This document shows, in pieces, positions 1 through 7,356 of a stretch of 64,000 bases of DNA. Every line of letters starts with the position of its first letter. Position 1 is the first letter of the stretch. The DNA comes from an uncultured Bacteroidales bacterium (lineage in GTDB: Bacteria; Bacteroidota; Bacteroidia; Bacteroidales; P3). Both the position numbers and the translations under genes were made by a program. The DNA lies in contig ONIP01000009.1 of NCBI GenBank assembly GCA_900317955.1, positions 1 through 64,000 on the forward strand, written 5' to 3'. The notes beneath the pieces were generated by a model. The model did not search any database and was not told the origin of the DNA. It was given only the letters and a program-made list of their open reading frames with translations.

Positions 1-346
1 GCCAAGATCAGTAAACGCTGTAGCTTCAAGAGCTCGCAGAAAGAAAATCCTCAATCGCACCAAAGGTTATTGGGGCAGAGGTAAAAACGTTTGGACCGTA
101 GCCAAGAACAAATGGGAAAAAGGTCAAACCTATGCATACCGCGACAGAAAGAACAAGAAGAGAGAATTCCGCGCTTTGTGGATTAACCGTATCAATGCCG
201 GTTGCCGCATCAACGGTATTTCTTATTCCGTATTTATGGGCGAATTGCACAAGAACAACATCGAACTGAACCGCAAAGTTCTCGCCGACCTGGCCATGAA
301 CAACCCTGAGGCTTTCACCGCTGTTGTAAAGATGGTAAAAAAATAA
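1..346 (+). CDS. rplT: 50S ribosomal protein L20 (start codon cut by window edge)
   Basis: L20 binds 23S rRNA early in large-subunit assembly and in many bacteria represses its own operon. Base 1 is the last base of the start ATG, so only the first two bases are missing; 114 residues follow Met, the normal family length. The protein begins [17 protein letters not shown], continues with the basic helix [14 protein letters not shown] and has the globular-domain segment [17 protein letters not shown], all hallmark L20 sequence. The stop lies 44 bases before rplS, so the two are probably co-transcribed. The usual partners infC and rpmI should lie just outside the window. Identification is essentially certain. 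Confidence 0.97.
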   Translation, partial: PRSVNAVASRARRKKILNRTKGYWGRGKNVWTVAKNKWEKGQTYAYRDRKNKKREFRALWINRINAGCRINGISYSVFMGELHKNNIELNRKVLADLAMNNPEAFTAVVKMVKK

Positions 347-390
347 GTAACCTAAAGAAACTGAGTGATTAACCTTTAAAACTTTATGTC

Positions 391-744
391 ATGGGAAAAA
401 CTGAACTTATGCAATATGTAGAGGATTTGGTCGAACGCAAGCAGTTCCCCGAATTCAAGGCTGGCGATACCATCACTGTCCATTACAAAATCAAGGAAGG
501 TAACAAAGAACGTATTCAGAACTTCCAAGGCGTTGTGTTACAGCGCAGAGGAAGTGGCTCTACCGAGACCTTTACTGTCCGTAAGATTACCAACGGAGTG
601 GGTGTAGAACGTATATTCCCCCTCAATAGCCCGTTTATCGAGCAAATTGATGTCAACAAGGTTGGCTCTGTGCGCAGAGCAAGAATCTTCTATCTCCGCA
701 ATCTTACCGGTAAGAAAGCCCGTATTAAGGAGAAGAAACGTTAG
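391..744 (+). CDS. rplS: 50S ribosomal protein L19
   Basis: L19 sits at the 30S-50S interface. The 117-residue product has the usual length and the family core: [20 protein letters not shown], then [29 protein letters not shown] and [20 protein letters not shown]. It follows rplT by 44 bases and is closed by a strong terminator at 776-806. In many bacteria rplS sits with rpsP, rimM and trmD; here it lies between rplT and thrS, a different arrangement. Confidence 0.97.
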   Translation: MGKTELMQYVEDLVERKQFPEFKAGDTITVHYKIKEGNKERIQNFQGVVLQRRGSGSTETFTVRKITNGVGVERIFPLNSPFIEQIDVNKVGSVRRARIFYLRNLTGKKARIKEKKR

Positions 745-775
745 TCTTCGCCTATACCGATATGCTTGGAATATG

Positions 776-806
776 GAGTGTCCCTATGAGGGACGCTCTT
801 TTTTTG
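776..806 (+). terminator. Rho-independent terminator after rplS
   Basis: A 9-bp stem (776-784 with 790-798, one G-T pair) encloses the loop TATGA and is followed by a run of eight T. It ends the rplT-rplS transcript. Confidence 0.9.
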
Positions 807-905
807 TTTTAGGTTGGGGGTGGTTTGAAATGGTTTTTTGGTTTAGGGGTGGTGACGGTCAGGTTTGGAGTGGAGAGGTTGTGGTTTTTGGTAGGGGGTA
901 GTGAA
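807..905 (+). other. G/T-rich non-coding tract
   Basis: About 95 bases between the rplS terminator and the thrS promoter are almost free of C and carry repeated G runs (GGGGG, GGGG, GGGGG) separated by T-rich spacers. No credible gene is seen; an open frame crossing the tract has simple G/V/W-rich composition. The G runs could allow a quadruplex on the plus strand, but this is only inferred. Confidence 0.4.
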
Positions 906-913
906 AATAAAAT

Positions 914-944
914 TTTGCGATGTCAATAATAATTAGTATCTTTG
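914..944 (+). promoter_or_regulatory. Bacteroidota-type promoter for thrS
   Basis: A -33 TTTG at 914-917 and a -7 TATCTTTG at 937-944 are separated by 19 bases, matching the TTTG/TAnnTTTG consensus. It leaves a leader of about 55 bases before the thrS ATG at 1005. Confidence 0.8.
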
Positions 945-1004
945 CAAATTACAAATAAAGTGAAAGTAATCACTTAACTATGTATATATAAAGGAGAAAC
1001 AACA

Positions 1005-2966
1005 ATGAAAGTAATCGTAAAAAACTTTGGTGAGGTGTCGTTGCAGGAGCCATGCTCTATTATCGACATCATCAAGATGGTAAATCCGGATGGTCTGAAC
1101 AGTTATTGTGCCGCAAAACTCAATAATGAGAGCGAGCTTGTAGATCTCCGAACTACCGTCACTTCCGATTGCGCCATTGAACTCTTAGATACGAGCAGCA
1201 AGGAGTGTTTGTCGGTGCTGCGGCACACGACGGCTCATATTATGGCCGAGGCAGTGCAGAACCTTTTCCCCGAGGCCAAGATAACTATCGGACCCGCTAC
1301 GGACAACGGATTTTTCTACGACTTTGATTTCCGTCCGTTCAGCCGCGAGGATCTCGATGCTGTTGAAAAGGAGATGAAGTCCATTATTAAGCGGGCTACC
1401 CGTTTAGAGCGTATGGAGGTTAGCCGTGAGGAAGCTCTCAAGATTATGACCGAGCGCAATGAGCCGTATAAGGTTGAGTTGCTCGAGGCAATACCCGAAG
1501 GGGAGACAATCACGATATACAAACAAAACAACTTTGTGGACCTCTGCCGTGGACCCCATTTGCTCAATACCCGTCCTATCAAGGGCTTTAAGTTGTTGTC
1601 TTCGTCGAGTACCTATTGGCGTGGCGACAAGAAGAATAAGTCGTTGAGCCGTATTCACGGCACAGCGTTCTTTACCAAGGAAGAACTGGACGGTTATCTG
1701 CAGTATCTGGAGGACATTAAGAACCACGACCATAATAAAATCGGTCGCGAGTTGGAGATTTTTACGACGGTTGACGTTATCGGACAGGGACTTCCCCTGT
1801 TGATGCCCAAGGGCACAAAGATAGTTCAGACCCTTCAACGCTGGATTGAGGATGAGGAGACCCGGAGAGGTTATATGCGCACGAAGACTCCGTTGATGTC
1901 GAAGAGCGACCTCTATAAATTATCCGGACACTGGGATCACTACCGCGACAAGATGTTTATCATGGGAGACCCCGACGATGAGAAGGAAGTGTTGGCTATG
2001 CGCCCGATGACTTGCCCGTTCCAGTACTTTGTGTATAAGAACAGCCAGAAGTCGTATCGTGACCTGCCTTGCCGATATGGTGAGACTTCGACACTGTTCC
2101 GCAAGGAAGACAGCGGCGAAATGCATGGTTTGACGCGTGTGCGCCAGTTCACCATTAGCGAAGGACATTTGATTGTACGCCCGGACCAGATGGTTGAAGA
2201 GTTCAAGGGCTGTATTGATTTGGCTCGTTATTGTCTCACCACTCTTGGACTTCAGGATGATGTGACTTATCATCTCTCAAAATGGGATCCCGAGGATACC
2301 GAGAAGTACATTGGTGATGCCGAGACATGGGAATCCACCCAGCAGCATATACGCGAAGTGCTTACCGAGTTGAACATACCGTTTGTGGAGGATGTCGGAG
2401 AGGCCGCTTTCTATGGGCCGAAGGTTGACATCAATGCCAAGAATGTTTACGGCAAGGAAGATACGATGATTACCATCCAGTGGGATGCCTTGATTGCCGA
2501 GCGTTTCGACATGTACTTTATCGACAAGGATGGCAGCCGCCAGCGTCCGTATATCATCCACCGTACCAGCATGGGCTGCTATGAGCGTACTCTTGCTTGG
2601 TTGATTGAGAAGTATGAGGGCGCATTCCCCACATGGCTTGCCCCAGAGCAGGTGAGAGTGCTGCCTATTTCGGAGAAGTTCCTTGACTATGCCGAACAGG
2701 TTACTGCCGAGTTGCAGCGCAACGGTATCGAGGCAACCCTTGACCGTCGCAGCGAGAAGATTGGTTACAAGCTCCGTGAGACCCGCATGCAGAAGATTCC
2801 TTACGCTCTGTTGATAGGACAGAAGGAGCAAGATGAGAATCTTGTTGCCGTGTGGAACAGGAAAGACGGCGACCTTGGCCAGTCGAAACTTGACACCTTC
2901 ATCGAAGCCTTGTGCAAAGAAATCCGCACCAAGAGTGTTGAATTGACTATACGCAAGGCTGAGTAA
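1005..2966 (+). CDS. thrS: Threonyl-tRNA synthetase
   Basis: Charges tRNA-Thr with threonine in the cytoplasm. The 653-residue length is normal. Domains in order: N-terminal TGS domain (about 1-62); editing domain with the HxxxH motif in HTTAHIMAEA (about 73-77) and CRGPH; class II catalytic core with RPMTCPFQ, the motif 2 region RYGETSTLFRKEDSGEMHG, the zinc-ligand His region in EGH, and motif 3 near HRTSMGCYER; C-terminal anticodon-binding domain (about 560-640). It has its own promoter at 914-944 and is followed by a weak hairpin at 2994-3021. The leader contains a copy of the bases that surround the start codon (see findings). Confidence 0.98.
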   Translation: MKVIVKNFGEVSLQEPCSIIDIIKMVNPDGLNSYCAAKLNNESELVDLRTTVTSDCAIELLDTSSKECLSVLRHTTAHIMAEAVQNLFPEAKITIGPATDNGFFYDFDFRPFSREDLDAVEKEMKSIIKRATRLERMEVSREEALKIMTERNEPYKVELLEAIPEGETITIYKQNNFVDLCRGPHLLNTRPIKGFKLLSSSSTYWRGDKKNKSLSRIHGTAFFTKEELDGYLQYLEDIKNHDHNKIGRELEIFTTVDVIGQGLPLLMPKGTKIVQTLQRWIEDEETRRGYMRTKTPLMSKSDLYKLSGHWDHYRDKMFIMGDPDDEKEVLAMRPMTCPFQYFVYKNSQKSYRDLPCRYGETSTLFRKEDSGEMHGLTRVRQFTISEGHLIVRPDQMVEEFKGCIDLARYCLTTLGLQDDVTYHLSKWDPEDTEKYIGDAETWESTQQHIREVLTELNIPFVEDVGEAAFYGPKVDINAKNVYGKEDTMITIQWDALIAERFDMYFIDKDGSRQRPYIIHRTSMGCYERTLAWLIEKYEGAFPTWLAPEQVRVLPISEKFLDYAEQVTAELQRNGIEATLDRRSEKIGYKLRETRMQKIPYALLIGQKEQDENLVAVWNRKDGDLGQSKLDTFIEALCKEIRTKSVELTIRKAE

Positions 2967-2993
2967 AGAGATACCAGAATCAATGTAAAAAAA

Positions 2994-3024
2994 CAGCGGG
3001 CTGCATTTGTGACCCGCTGTTGTA
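2994..3024 (+). terminator. Hairpin terminator between convergent thrS and vWA gene
   Basis: An A-run precedes a stem of 7-8 bp (ACAGCGGG, 2994-3001, with CCCGCTGT, 3014-3021). The T tract after it is short, so termination toward thrS may be partial; the A-rich left side would act for the minus-strand gene. Confidence 0.6.
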
Positions 3025-3059
3025 TTATCTAATAAAGGCAACTTCTAATAATTCTCTTT

Positions 3060-3150
3060 GAGAGCGCGTCCCTCCGGGACGCTGTTTCTATGTTGCTTAT
3101 TATCCCCCTACGTGCGGGGATATTGAGTGTGTGCCTCTTTGAGGCAATTA
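3060..3150. repeat. Cluster of short perfect palindromes in a convergent spacer
   Basis: Three small hairpins follow one another between thrS and the convergent vWA gene: GCGTCCC/GGGACGC (about 3067-3083), CCCC/GGGG around TACGTGC (about 3106-3120), and TGCCTC/GAGGCA (about 3131-3146). No ORF is present. They could be terminator remnants or REP-like sequences. Confidence 0.5.
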
Positions 3151-3170
3151 ATAAAAGTCCCCAAAAATGA

Positions 3171-4655
3171 TTAATCTATTTTCCGGCCGAAGATGGTGTA
3201 TCCGGCACCAAGCATGACGGTGTTGCCGTGGCCTACGGAGTAAGAGGCGGTGATGTACCAGGGGTTGGAAAGTTTGTATGCAGCGCGCATGAGGAAGCCG
3301 TTGTGGTGGAACTGGTCTGTTCCGCGATAGCCTAAACCCAGCAAGATGGCACTGTTGTTGGGGAAAGAGAACATGACGGTGGGAGTGAAGGCAAAGCCCA
3401 CTTCGCCGGAAGTGTTGAGCTCTACGTAGCCGCCTACAGAGATGAGGTCGGTGACGGGGAAGGTCATGTCGAGTCCGATGCCCAACATGACGCAATTGTT
3501 TCGTTCTTTATTGGGGTAGGTCAGTTTGCCTAAACTGGCGTTGGCACCCATGAAGAACTTGCGGGCGACGTCGCCGCATTCTATAGTCCAGCGTACACGA
3601 CCGTCATAGCCACGGGGTATGTAGCAATAGATGCTTTGCCATTTGTTGATAAGGTTGGTGCCAATTTCCTCGAAGGCGGCTTGTAGTTTGTCGAAGTTTT
3701 GGAGCGAGTAGAATTTGTCGCCGGAGGCATTGTGGGAGAGGCTGCTGAGAACCCGTTCGAATTCGGTGTTGTTGCGGTCGACATCGTTGCCACGAATGGC
3801 GAGGACGTAGCTTTCGATGGGGGCTCCGCCGATTTTCTCTTTAAGGATGCGTTGGTTGACGTGCTGGAAATAGCGGTGCTCGGTTCCTTCAGCGGCTTTG
3901 CCGATTTTGGGGTCGAAGGAGTCGTTGTCGTAGCCATCGGTGAAGGCAATGACGTAGTTGCCGTCGTATTTCTTGTCTTTGCTGATTCTTAGTTTGGAGA
4001 CATAGCTCTTGATGTTATCCAGACCTTTGTTGATGGCGTAGTAGAAAGCGGTGCGGTTGTTGAGTTGAAGGGTGTCGATGAACTGGAACATGTCTTTGCG
4101 GCTATCTTTGGTGAGGGGACGGAGGTCGAAGGTCCGGGTGTTGCGCATGGAGTTGAAGCCAACGATGCCGATGTGGACGTTTCCGTCGCTGGATTTGTCG
4201 ATGATGACATCGATGAATTGCTTGGCGGCGTTCTTCAGTTTCACGAAGTCGGACTTGCCGATGGAGGAGCTACAGTCAAGCACGAGCATGATGCTCATTA
4301 CTTTTTGTTGGGAAAAGGCAGCTTGAGCGTCTTCGACTTCGCTGTCCACTTGCCAACGACCGCTGTTGTTTTGCCAACGGTAGAACTTCATGCCGCAATC
4401 GAAGCCTTGAGGATGGGTGGTGGCGGCGTGGTCGAAAACCAGTTGGACGCCTTTGTCGGTGTCGTGGCCGTAGATGGTGTCGTTGTCGGTAAAGCTGATG
4501 CCTTGGCTACGAATGTTATACAGTTTCCAGGGCTGGCCGCTTTTGGTAGGGGTGGCCAGTTGGCCTTCGATGTAAAACTTGGCTTTGTCGGCTTGGGCGT
4601 AAACCGAAAGAGAGAGCAGCAGTGCGGCTGCAAGTAGAGTGAGATGTTTCTTCAT
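3171..4655 (-). CDS. Exported von Willebrand factor A domain protein
   Basis: The 494-residue protein starts with a clear signal peptide (about 1-20, ending VYAQA). A vWA domain spans about 119-325 and carries the MIDAS metal-site motif DCSSS (D127, S129, S131), so it probably binds a divalent cation and a protein partner. The C-terminal part (about 375-494) consists of alternating short hydrophobic/glycine-rich stretches such as SVGGYVELN, GFAFTPTVMFSF and ILLGLGYRG, ending GAGYTIFGRKID, which resembles outer-membrane beta-strands. It is transcribed alone from a promoter at 4715-4722 and converges on thrS. The specific role is unknown. Coding-strand third positions are C-rich. Confidence 0.85.
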   Translation of the reverse strand: MKKHLTLLAAALLLSLSVYAQADKAKFYIEGQLATPTKSGQPWKLYNIRSQGISFTDNDTIYGHDTDKGVQLVFDHAATTHPQGFDCGMKFYRWQNNSGRWQVDSEVEDAQAAFSQQKVMSIMLVLDCSSSIGKSDFVKLKNAAKQFIDVIIDKSSDGNVHIGIVGFNSMRNTRTFDLRPLTKDSRKDMFQFIDTLQLNNRTAFYYAINKGLDNIKSYVSKLRISKDKKYDGNYVIAFTDGYDNDSFDPKIGKAAEGTEHRYFQHVNQRILKEKIGGAPIESYVLAIRGNDVDRNNTEFERVLSSLSHNASGDKFYSLQNFDKLQAAFEEIGTNLINKWQSIYCYIPRGYDGRVRWTIECGDVARKFFMGANASLGKLTYPNKERNNCVMLGIGLDMTFPVTDLISVGGYVELNTSGEVGFAFTPTVMFSFPNNSAILLGLGYRGTDQFHHNGFLMRAAYKLSNPWYITASYSVGHGNTVMLGAGYTIFGRKID

Positions 4656-4714
4656 TTGTGCCTACTTATTGTTAATTTTCCCTATTAAACGAGCTTTCTG
4701 TTTATTTATTGTAG

Positions 4715-4722
4715 CAAATATA
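4715..4722 (-). promoter_or_regulatory. -7 box for the vWA gene
   Basis: On the minus strand the sequence reads TATATTTG, a full match to TAnnTTTG, about 60 bases before the ATG at 4655. No clear -33 TTTG is visible. Confidence 0.6.
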
Positions 4723-4816
4723 AAATAAATCCACGGCAAGGTGGGGAGAATGGCGAGGATTTGCTTGGGTGGTGGGCAATAAATAGGGAGGGTGTCCGTT
4801 ATAGAATTCAAAAATA

Positions 4817-5638
4817 ATGCATCGAATGGGAAGTGAAGGAACACCAGAGGAAGAGTTGGTCTCTCCCGAAATAATGGAGGCCATGGGTATAAGCCGACCT
4901 GCCTTTGAGGAGGTGATGGGTATAGTGGGACGTATGCCTACGGTGCAGGAGTTGAGTACCCTTTTGGCCATGTGGGATGCTAATGGACGGCAGCAAAGCC
5001 TGTATGGATGGTTGAAGGGTCAGCACCATGTTGTGGAGAAGAATGAGTACCTGTATACGGGGAGCGATACGACACATAAGGATATACGCGAGCCCCGCGT
5101 GAAAGAATGCATTGAATTGGCGCACCAGATGATGGCTGACAAAGAGATGCATCCGGTTGTGGAAGGGCAGGCAGTGTTTTCGCGCAGTGAGTTGTTGTAT
5201 ATGGTGGGGAATGTGAGTACGCAGTTTCTTGATTCGGAGTATGCGAGGAAGTGTCTCCACATAGTGTTAGACCCAATGAAGATGGAAACGGTAGAGGAGG
5301 ATGTGGAGTATTTGCAGTTGATACTTGGTAGTTTGTTGTCGGCCGAAGTGATAACGTCGCTACGGCCTGTAGGGAAGGGAGGTCTTTTTGCTGCTTTGGT
5401 TCGTGGATGCGGTGGCAGGGTTGGTTTTGATATTCTCACCTGCAGGGAGATACGGTTAGATGCGTTCCTGTTTGGCGAAGAGGCGGGAAGATTTGTGGTC
5501 TCGCTGCCTGAGAAACAAGATGATTTTTTCCTGTTGAAGATGGACGAAGCACGTGTCAATTGCTGTTTTCTGGGGCATGTTACCAAAGGCCGTGTTCTGG
5601 TAGACGATATGGATTATGGAGATATAAAGAGCTGGTAG
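4817..5638 (+). CDS. Degenerate PurL-like protein (FGAM synthase relative without catalytic core)
   Basis: The 273-residue product resembles the two ends of small-type phosphoribosylformylglycinamidine synthase (PurL). Residues about 18-68 match the PurL linker (MGISRPAFEEVMGIVGRMPT, then a tryptophan at AMW, 51-53), but the His-Cys of the family motif MWSEHCSYK is replaced. Residues about 138-273 match the second AIRS C-terminal domain: LDSEYA, GKGGLFAALV (186-195), LFGEEAGRFVVS (218-229) and LGHVT (252-256). The first AIRS N and C domains and the ATP and FGAR sites are missing. It is therefore unlikely to be an enzyme; a regulatory or structural role is inference. It lies upstream of a TPR gene. 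The ATG at 4826 is an alternative start. The frame is intact, which argues against simple decay. Confidence 0.65.
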   Translation: MHRMGSEGTPEEELVSPEIMEAMGISRPAFEEVMGIVGRMPTVQELSTLLAMWDANGRQQSLYGWLKGQHHVVEKNEYLYTGSDTTHKDIREPRVKECIELAHQMMADKEMHPVVEGQAVFSRSELLYMVGNVSTQFLDSEYARKCLHIVLDPMKMETVEEDVEYLQLILGSLLSAEVITSLRPVGKGGLFAALVRGCGGRVGFDILTCREIRLDAFLFGEEAGRFVVSLPEKQDDFFLLKMDEARVNCCFLGHVTKGRVLVDDMDYGDIKSW

Positions 5639-5715
5639 GCGCGTTACGGCGTGATGGAGAGTGGGGATAATGTACTTTTTTGACAAGAACGGGTTGTTGG
5701 TTAGAAAAAAATGTG

Positions 5716-5723
5716 TAAATTTG
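5716..5723 (+). promoter_or_regulatory. -7 box for the TPR/BI-1 gene pair
   Basis: TAAATTTG matches TAnnTTTG, with a GTTG 19 bases upstream at 5693-5696 as a plausible -33. It leaves a leader of about 57 bases before the ATG at 5781. Confidence 0.6.
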
Positions 5724-5780
5724 CATTTTGATTGATGCCTGAAGAAGGCGTTACGTTTTACAATAAAAAGATATGCGAAA

Positions 5781-6341
5781 ATGGATATTTTCAATCAATT
5801 AACACCAGAGGCTATGGCTGAAGCCATGACAAAACGAATGGAACAGTTGTTGGCGAATGGGTCGGATGATGTGACAAGACTTCGTAAAGAATTGGAAAAG
5901 ACTCCCGATGATGCCGAGATGTGGTTTGAACTCGGGTTGGCTTATAATCAAGCAGGCTTGCAGTATGAGGATATGGCTGTGCGGTTGGCCGAGTTGCAGT
6001 ATGACATGGAACATGAAGGAGAACCGCTGCCAGAAAGCGGGGAGGAGGTGACTTTGCATGTGAATGTGACGGCCGTGAGACCACTTTATGAGGAGTCGTT
6101 GAAAGCTTTTGACAAAGTGGCGGAGTTAGAGCCGGACTATTACGGTGTGGCCTGCCAGAAAGGAATCGTTTATGGGAATATGCATGATTTAGAGAATGCC
6201 GAGGCTTGTTACCTTCAGGCGTTGAAAGATGATGACGAGGATTTTACAGCAGCGTATTATCTTAGTATAGTTTACGGAGACATGGGCAAGGCCGATTTGG
6301 CTGAAGAATATGCCCGTTTGGCCGAGAAACTTAATGATTAA
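5781..6341 (+). CDS. Tetratricopeptide repeat protein
   Basis: A 186-residue soluble protein without a signal peptide. Two regions show TPR spacing: about 42-65 (DDAEMWFELGLAYNQAG) and about 105-180, with PDYYGVACQKGIVYGNMHD and then EDFTAAYYLSIVYGDMGKAD. TPRs mediate protein-protein contacts; no enzymatic motif is visible. It has its own promoter and is followed after 48 bases by the Bax-inhibitor-1 family gene, suggesting co-transcription. The partner is unknown. Confidence 0.8.
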   Translation: MDIFNQLTPEAMAEAMTKRMEQLLANGSDDVTRLRKELEKTPDDAEMWFELGLAYNQAGLQYEDMAVRLAELQYDMEHEGEPLPESGEEVTLHVNVTAVRPLYEESLKAFDKVAELEPDYYGVACQKGIVYGNMHDLENAEACYLQALKDDDEDFTAAYYLSIVYGDMGKADLAEEYARLAEKLND

Positions 6342-6389
6342 GAGCGGGTGACATTTCGTTTAACAAAAATCAATTAATAGTAGAAGAAT

Positions 6390-7088
6390 ATGGAACAAAG
6401 CAGTTCGCTGTCGATATTTGACAGCAGAAAAGAAGAAAGACTCAATTCGGGATTGTCAGACCAAGTGAGCGTGAGAACATTTAATACAGTGATGCTCCTC
6501 ACACTGTTGTGGGGATTTGGCGTGAATGCGTTGATGGTAGCTTATTTTACTATGCCGATACTACGCCTTTTGTCAGGAATCAGTTACACATGGGTGCTGA
6601 TAGGTTATTTTGTGTTTGCATTGGGGGGAGTGTTTATCAGTGCCAAGTCGACAAATCCTTGGATTAGTTTTTTGGGATATAATCTGTTGGTGATGCCAAT
6701 AGGTGTGGTGTTGTGTTTGATGCTGCCGGGGATACCGGTGGCCATTGTCACCAAGGCCCTATTGCTTACAGGATTGGTTACGGCAACGATGACGCTGTTG
6801 GGATTGGTACGTCCCCAATTGTTCCTTGGATTGGGACGCACGTTGTTGATAGCCTTGGTTGTAGGAATATTGGCAGAGCTGGTGGCAACTTTCCTATTCC
6901 ACTATACAGGGTCGGTTTTTGATTGGCTGTTTGTCGTCTTGTTTTCTGGGTATATAGGTTACGATGTTGCTAAATCGCAGATGTATCCCAAAACCGTAGA
7001 CAACGCTGTTGACTGCGCACTTGATATCTATTTGGATATTATCAACATCTTTATACGTTTGTTGGCACTGCTCAGCCGTAAAGAATGA
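6390..7088 (+). CDS. Bax inhibitor-1 / YccA family membrane protein
   Basis: The 232-residue protein has about seven hydrophobic segments, starting near residue 30 (FNTVMLLTLLWGFGVNALMV). Its C-terminus carries the family signature: FSGYIGYDVAKSQ, then DNAVDCALDIYLDIINIF. BI-1 family proteins act as pH-sensitive Ca2+ leak channels or protease modulators (YccA binds FtsH); the role here is inferred from family only. It follows the TPR gene by 48 bases. Confidence 0.88.
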   Translation: MEQSSSLSIFDSRKEERLNSGLSDQVSVRTFNTVMLLTLLWGFGVNALMVAYFTMPILRLLSGISYTWVLIGYFVFALGGVFISAKSTNPWISFLGYNLLVMPIGVVLCLMLPGIPVAIVTKALLLTGLVTATMTLLGLVRPQLFLGLGRTLLIALVVGILAELVATFLFHYTGSVFDWLFVVLFSGYIGYDVAKSQMYPKTVDNAVDCALDIYLDIINIFIRLLALLSRKE

Positions 7089-7356
7089 CGGGACGGATTC
7101 TGTTTTGAAACGTGATTCACTCTATGCCGAGAAGTCTTGTTTTTTGGACTGAAAGTTAGAGTGAGTGGGGTTGGTTGGATTGAAAAAGGGAAGCATGACT
7201 TTGAGCATCAGTATGTCAACTTGTCTAATGGCGGGTGGTACTTGATTTTAGGGAGTTTGTACAAGAAAAAGTAGATATAAAAGGTTGACATTTAAAAAAA
7301 ATTGATTATATTTGCAATTCATAGTAGTATGTAAAAAATAATTTAAACTATTGATA
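7089..7356 (+). other. Intergenic region with mutB promoter
   Basis: No gene is recognised. The region is G/T-rich on the plus strand (for example GGGGTTGGTTGG near 7167-7178) and ends in the promoter of the mutase gene. Confidence 0.5.
7284..7314 (+). promoter_or_regulatory. Promoter for methylmalonyl-CoA mutase
   Basis: A -7 box TATATTTG at 7307-7314 lies 19 bases after a GTTG (7284-7287), close to the -33 TTTG consensus. The leader is about 40 bases. Confidence 0.75.

Noticed and set aside
4065..4637. Plus-strand ORF opposite the vWA gene
   Set aside because: The minus-strand protein has signal peptide and MIDAS motif; the plus ORF is a shadow.
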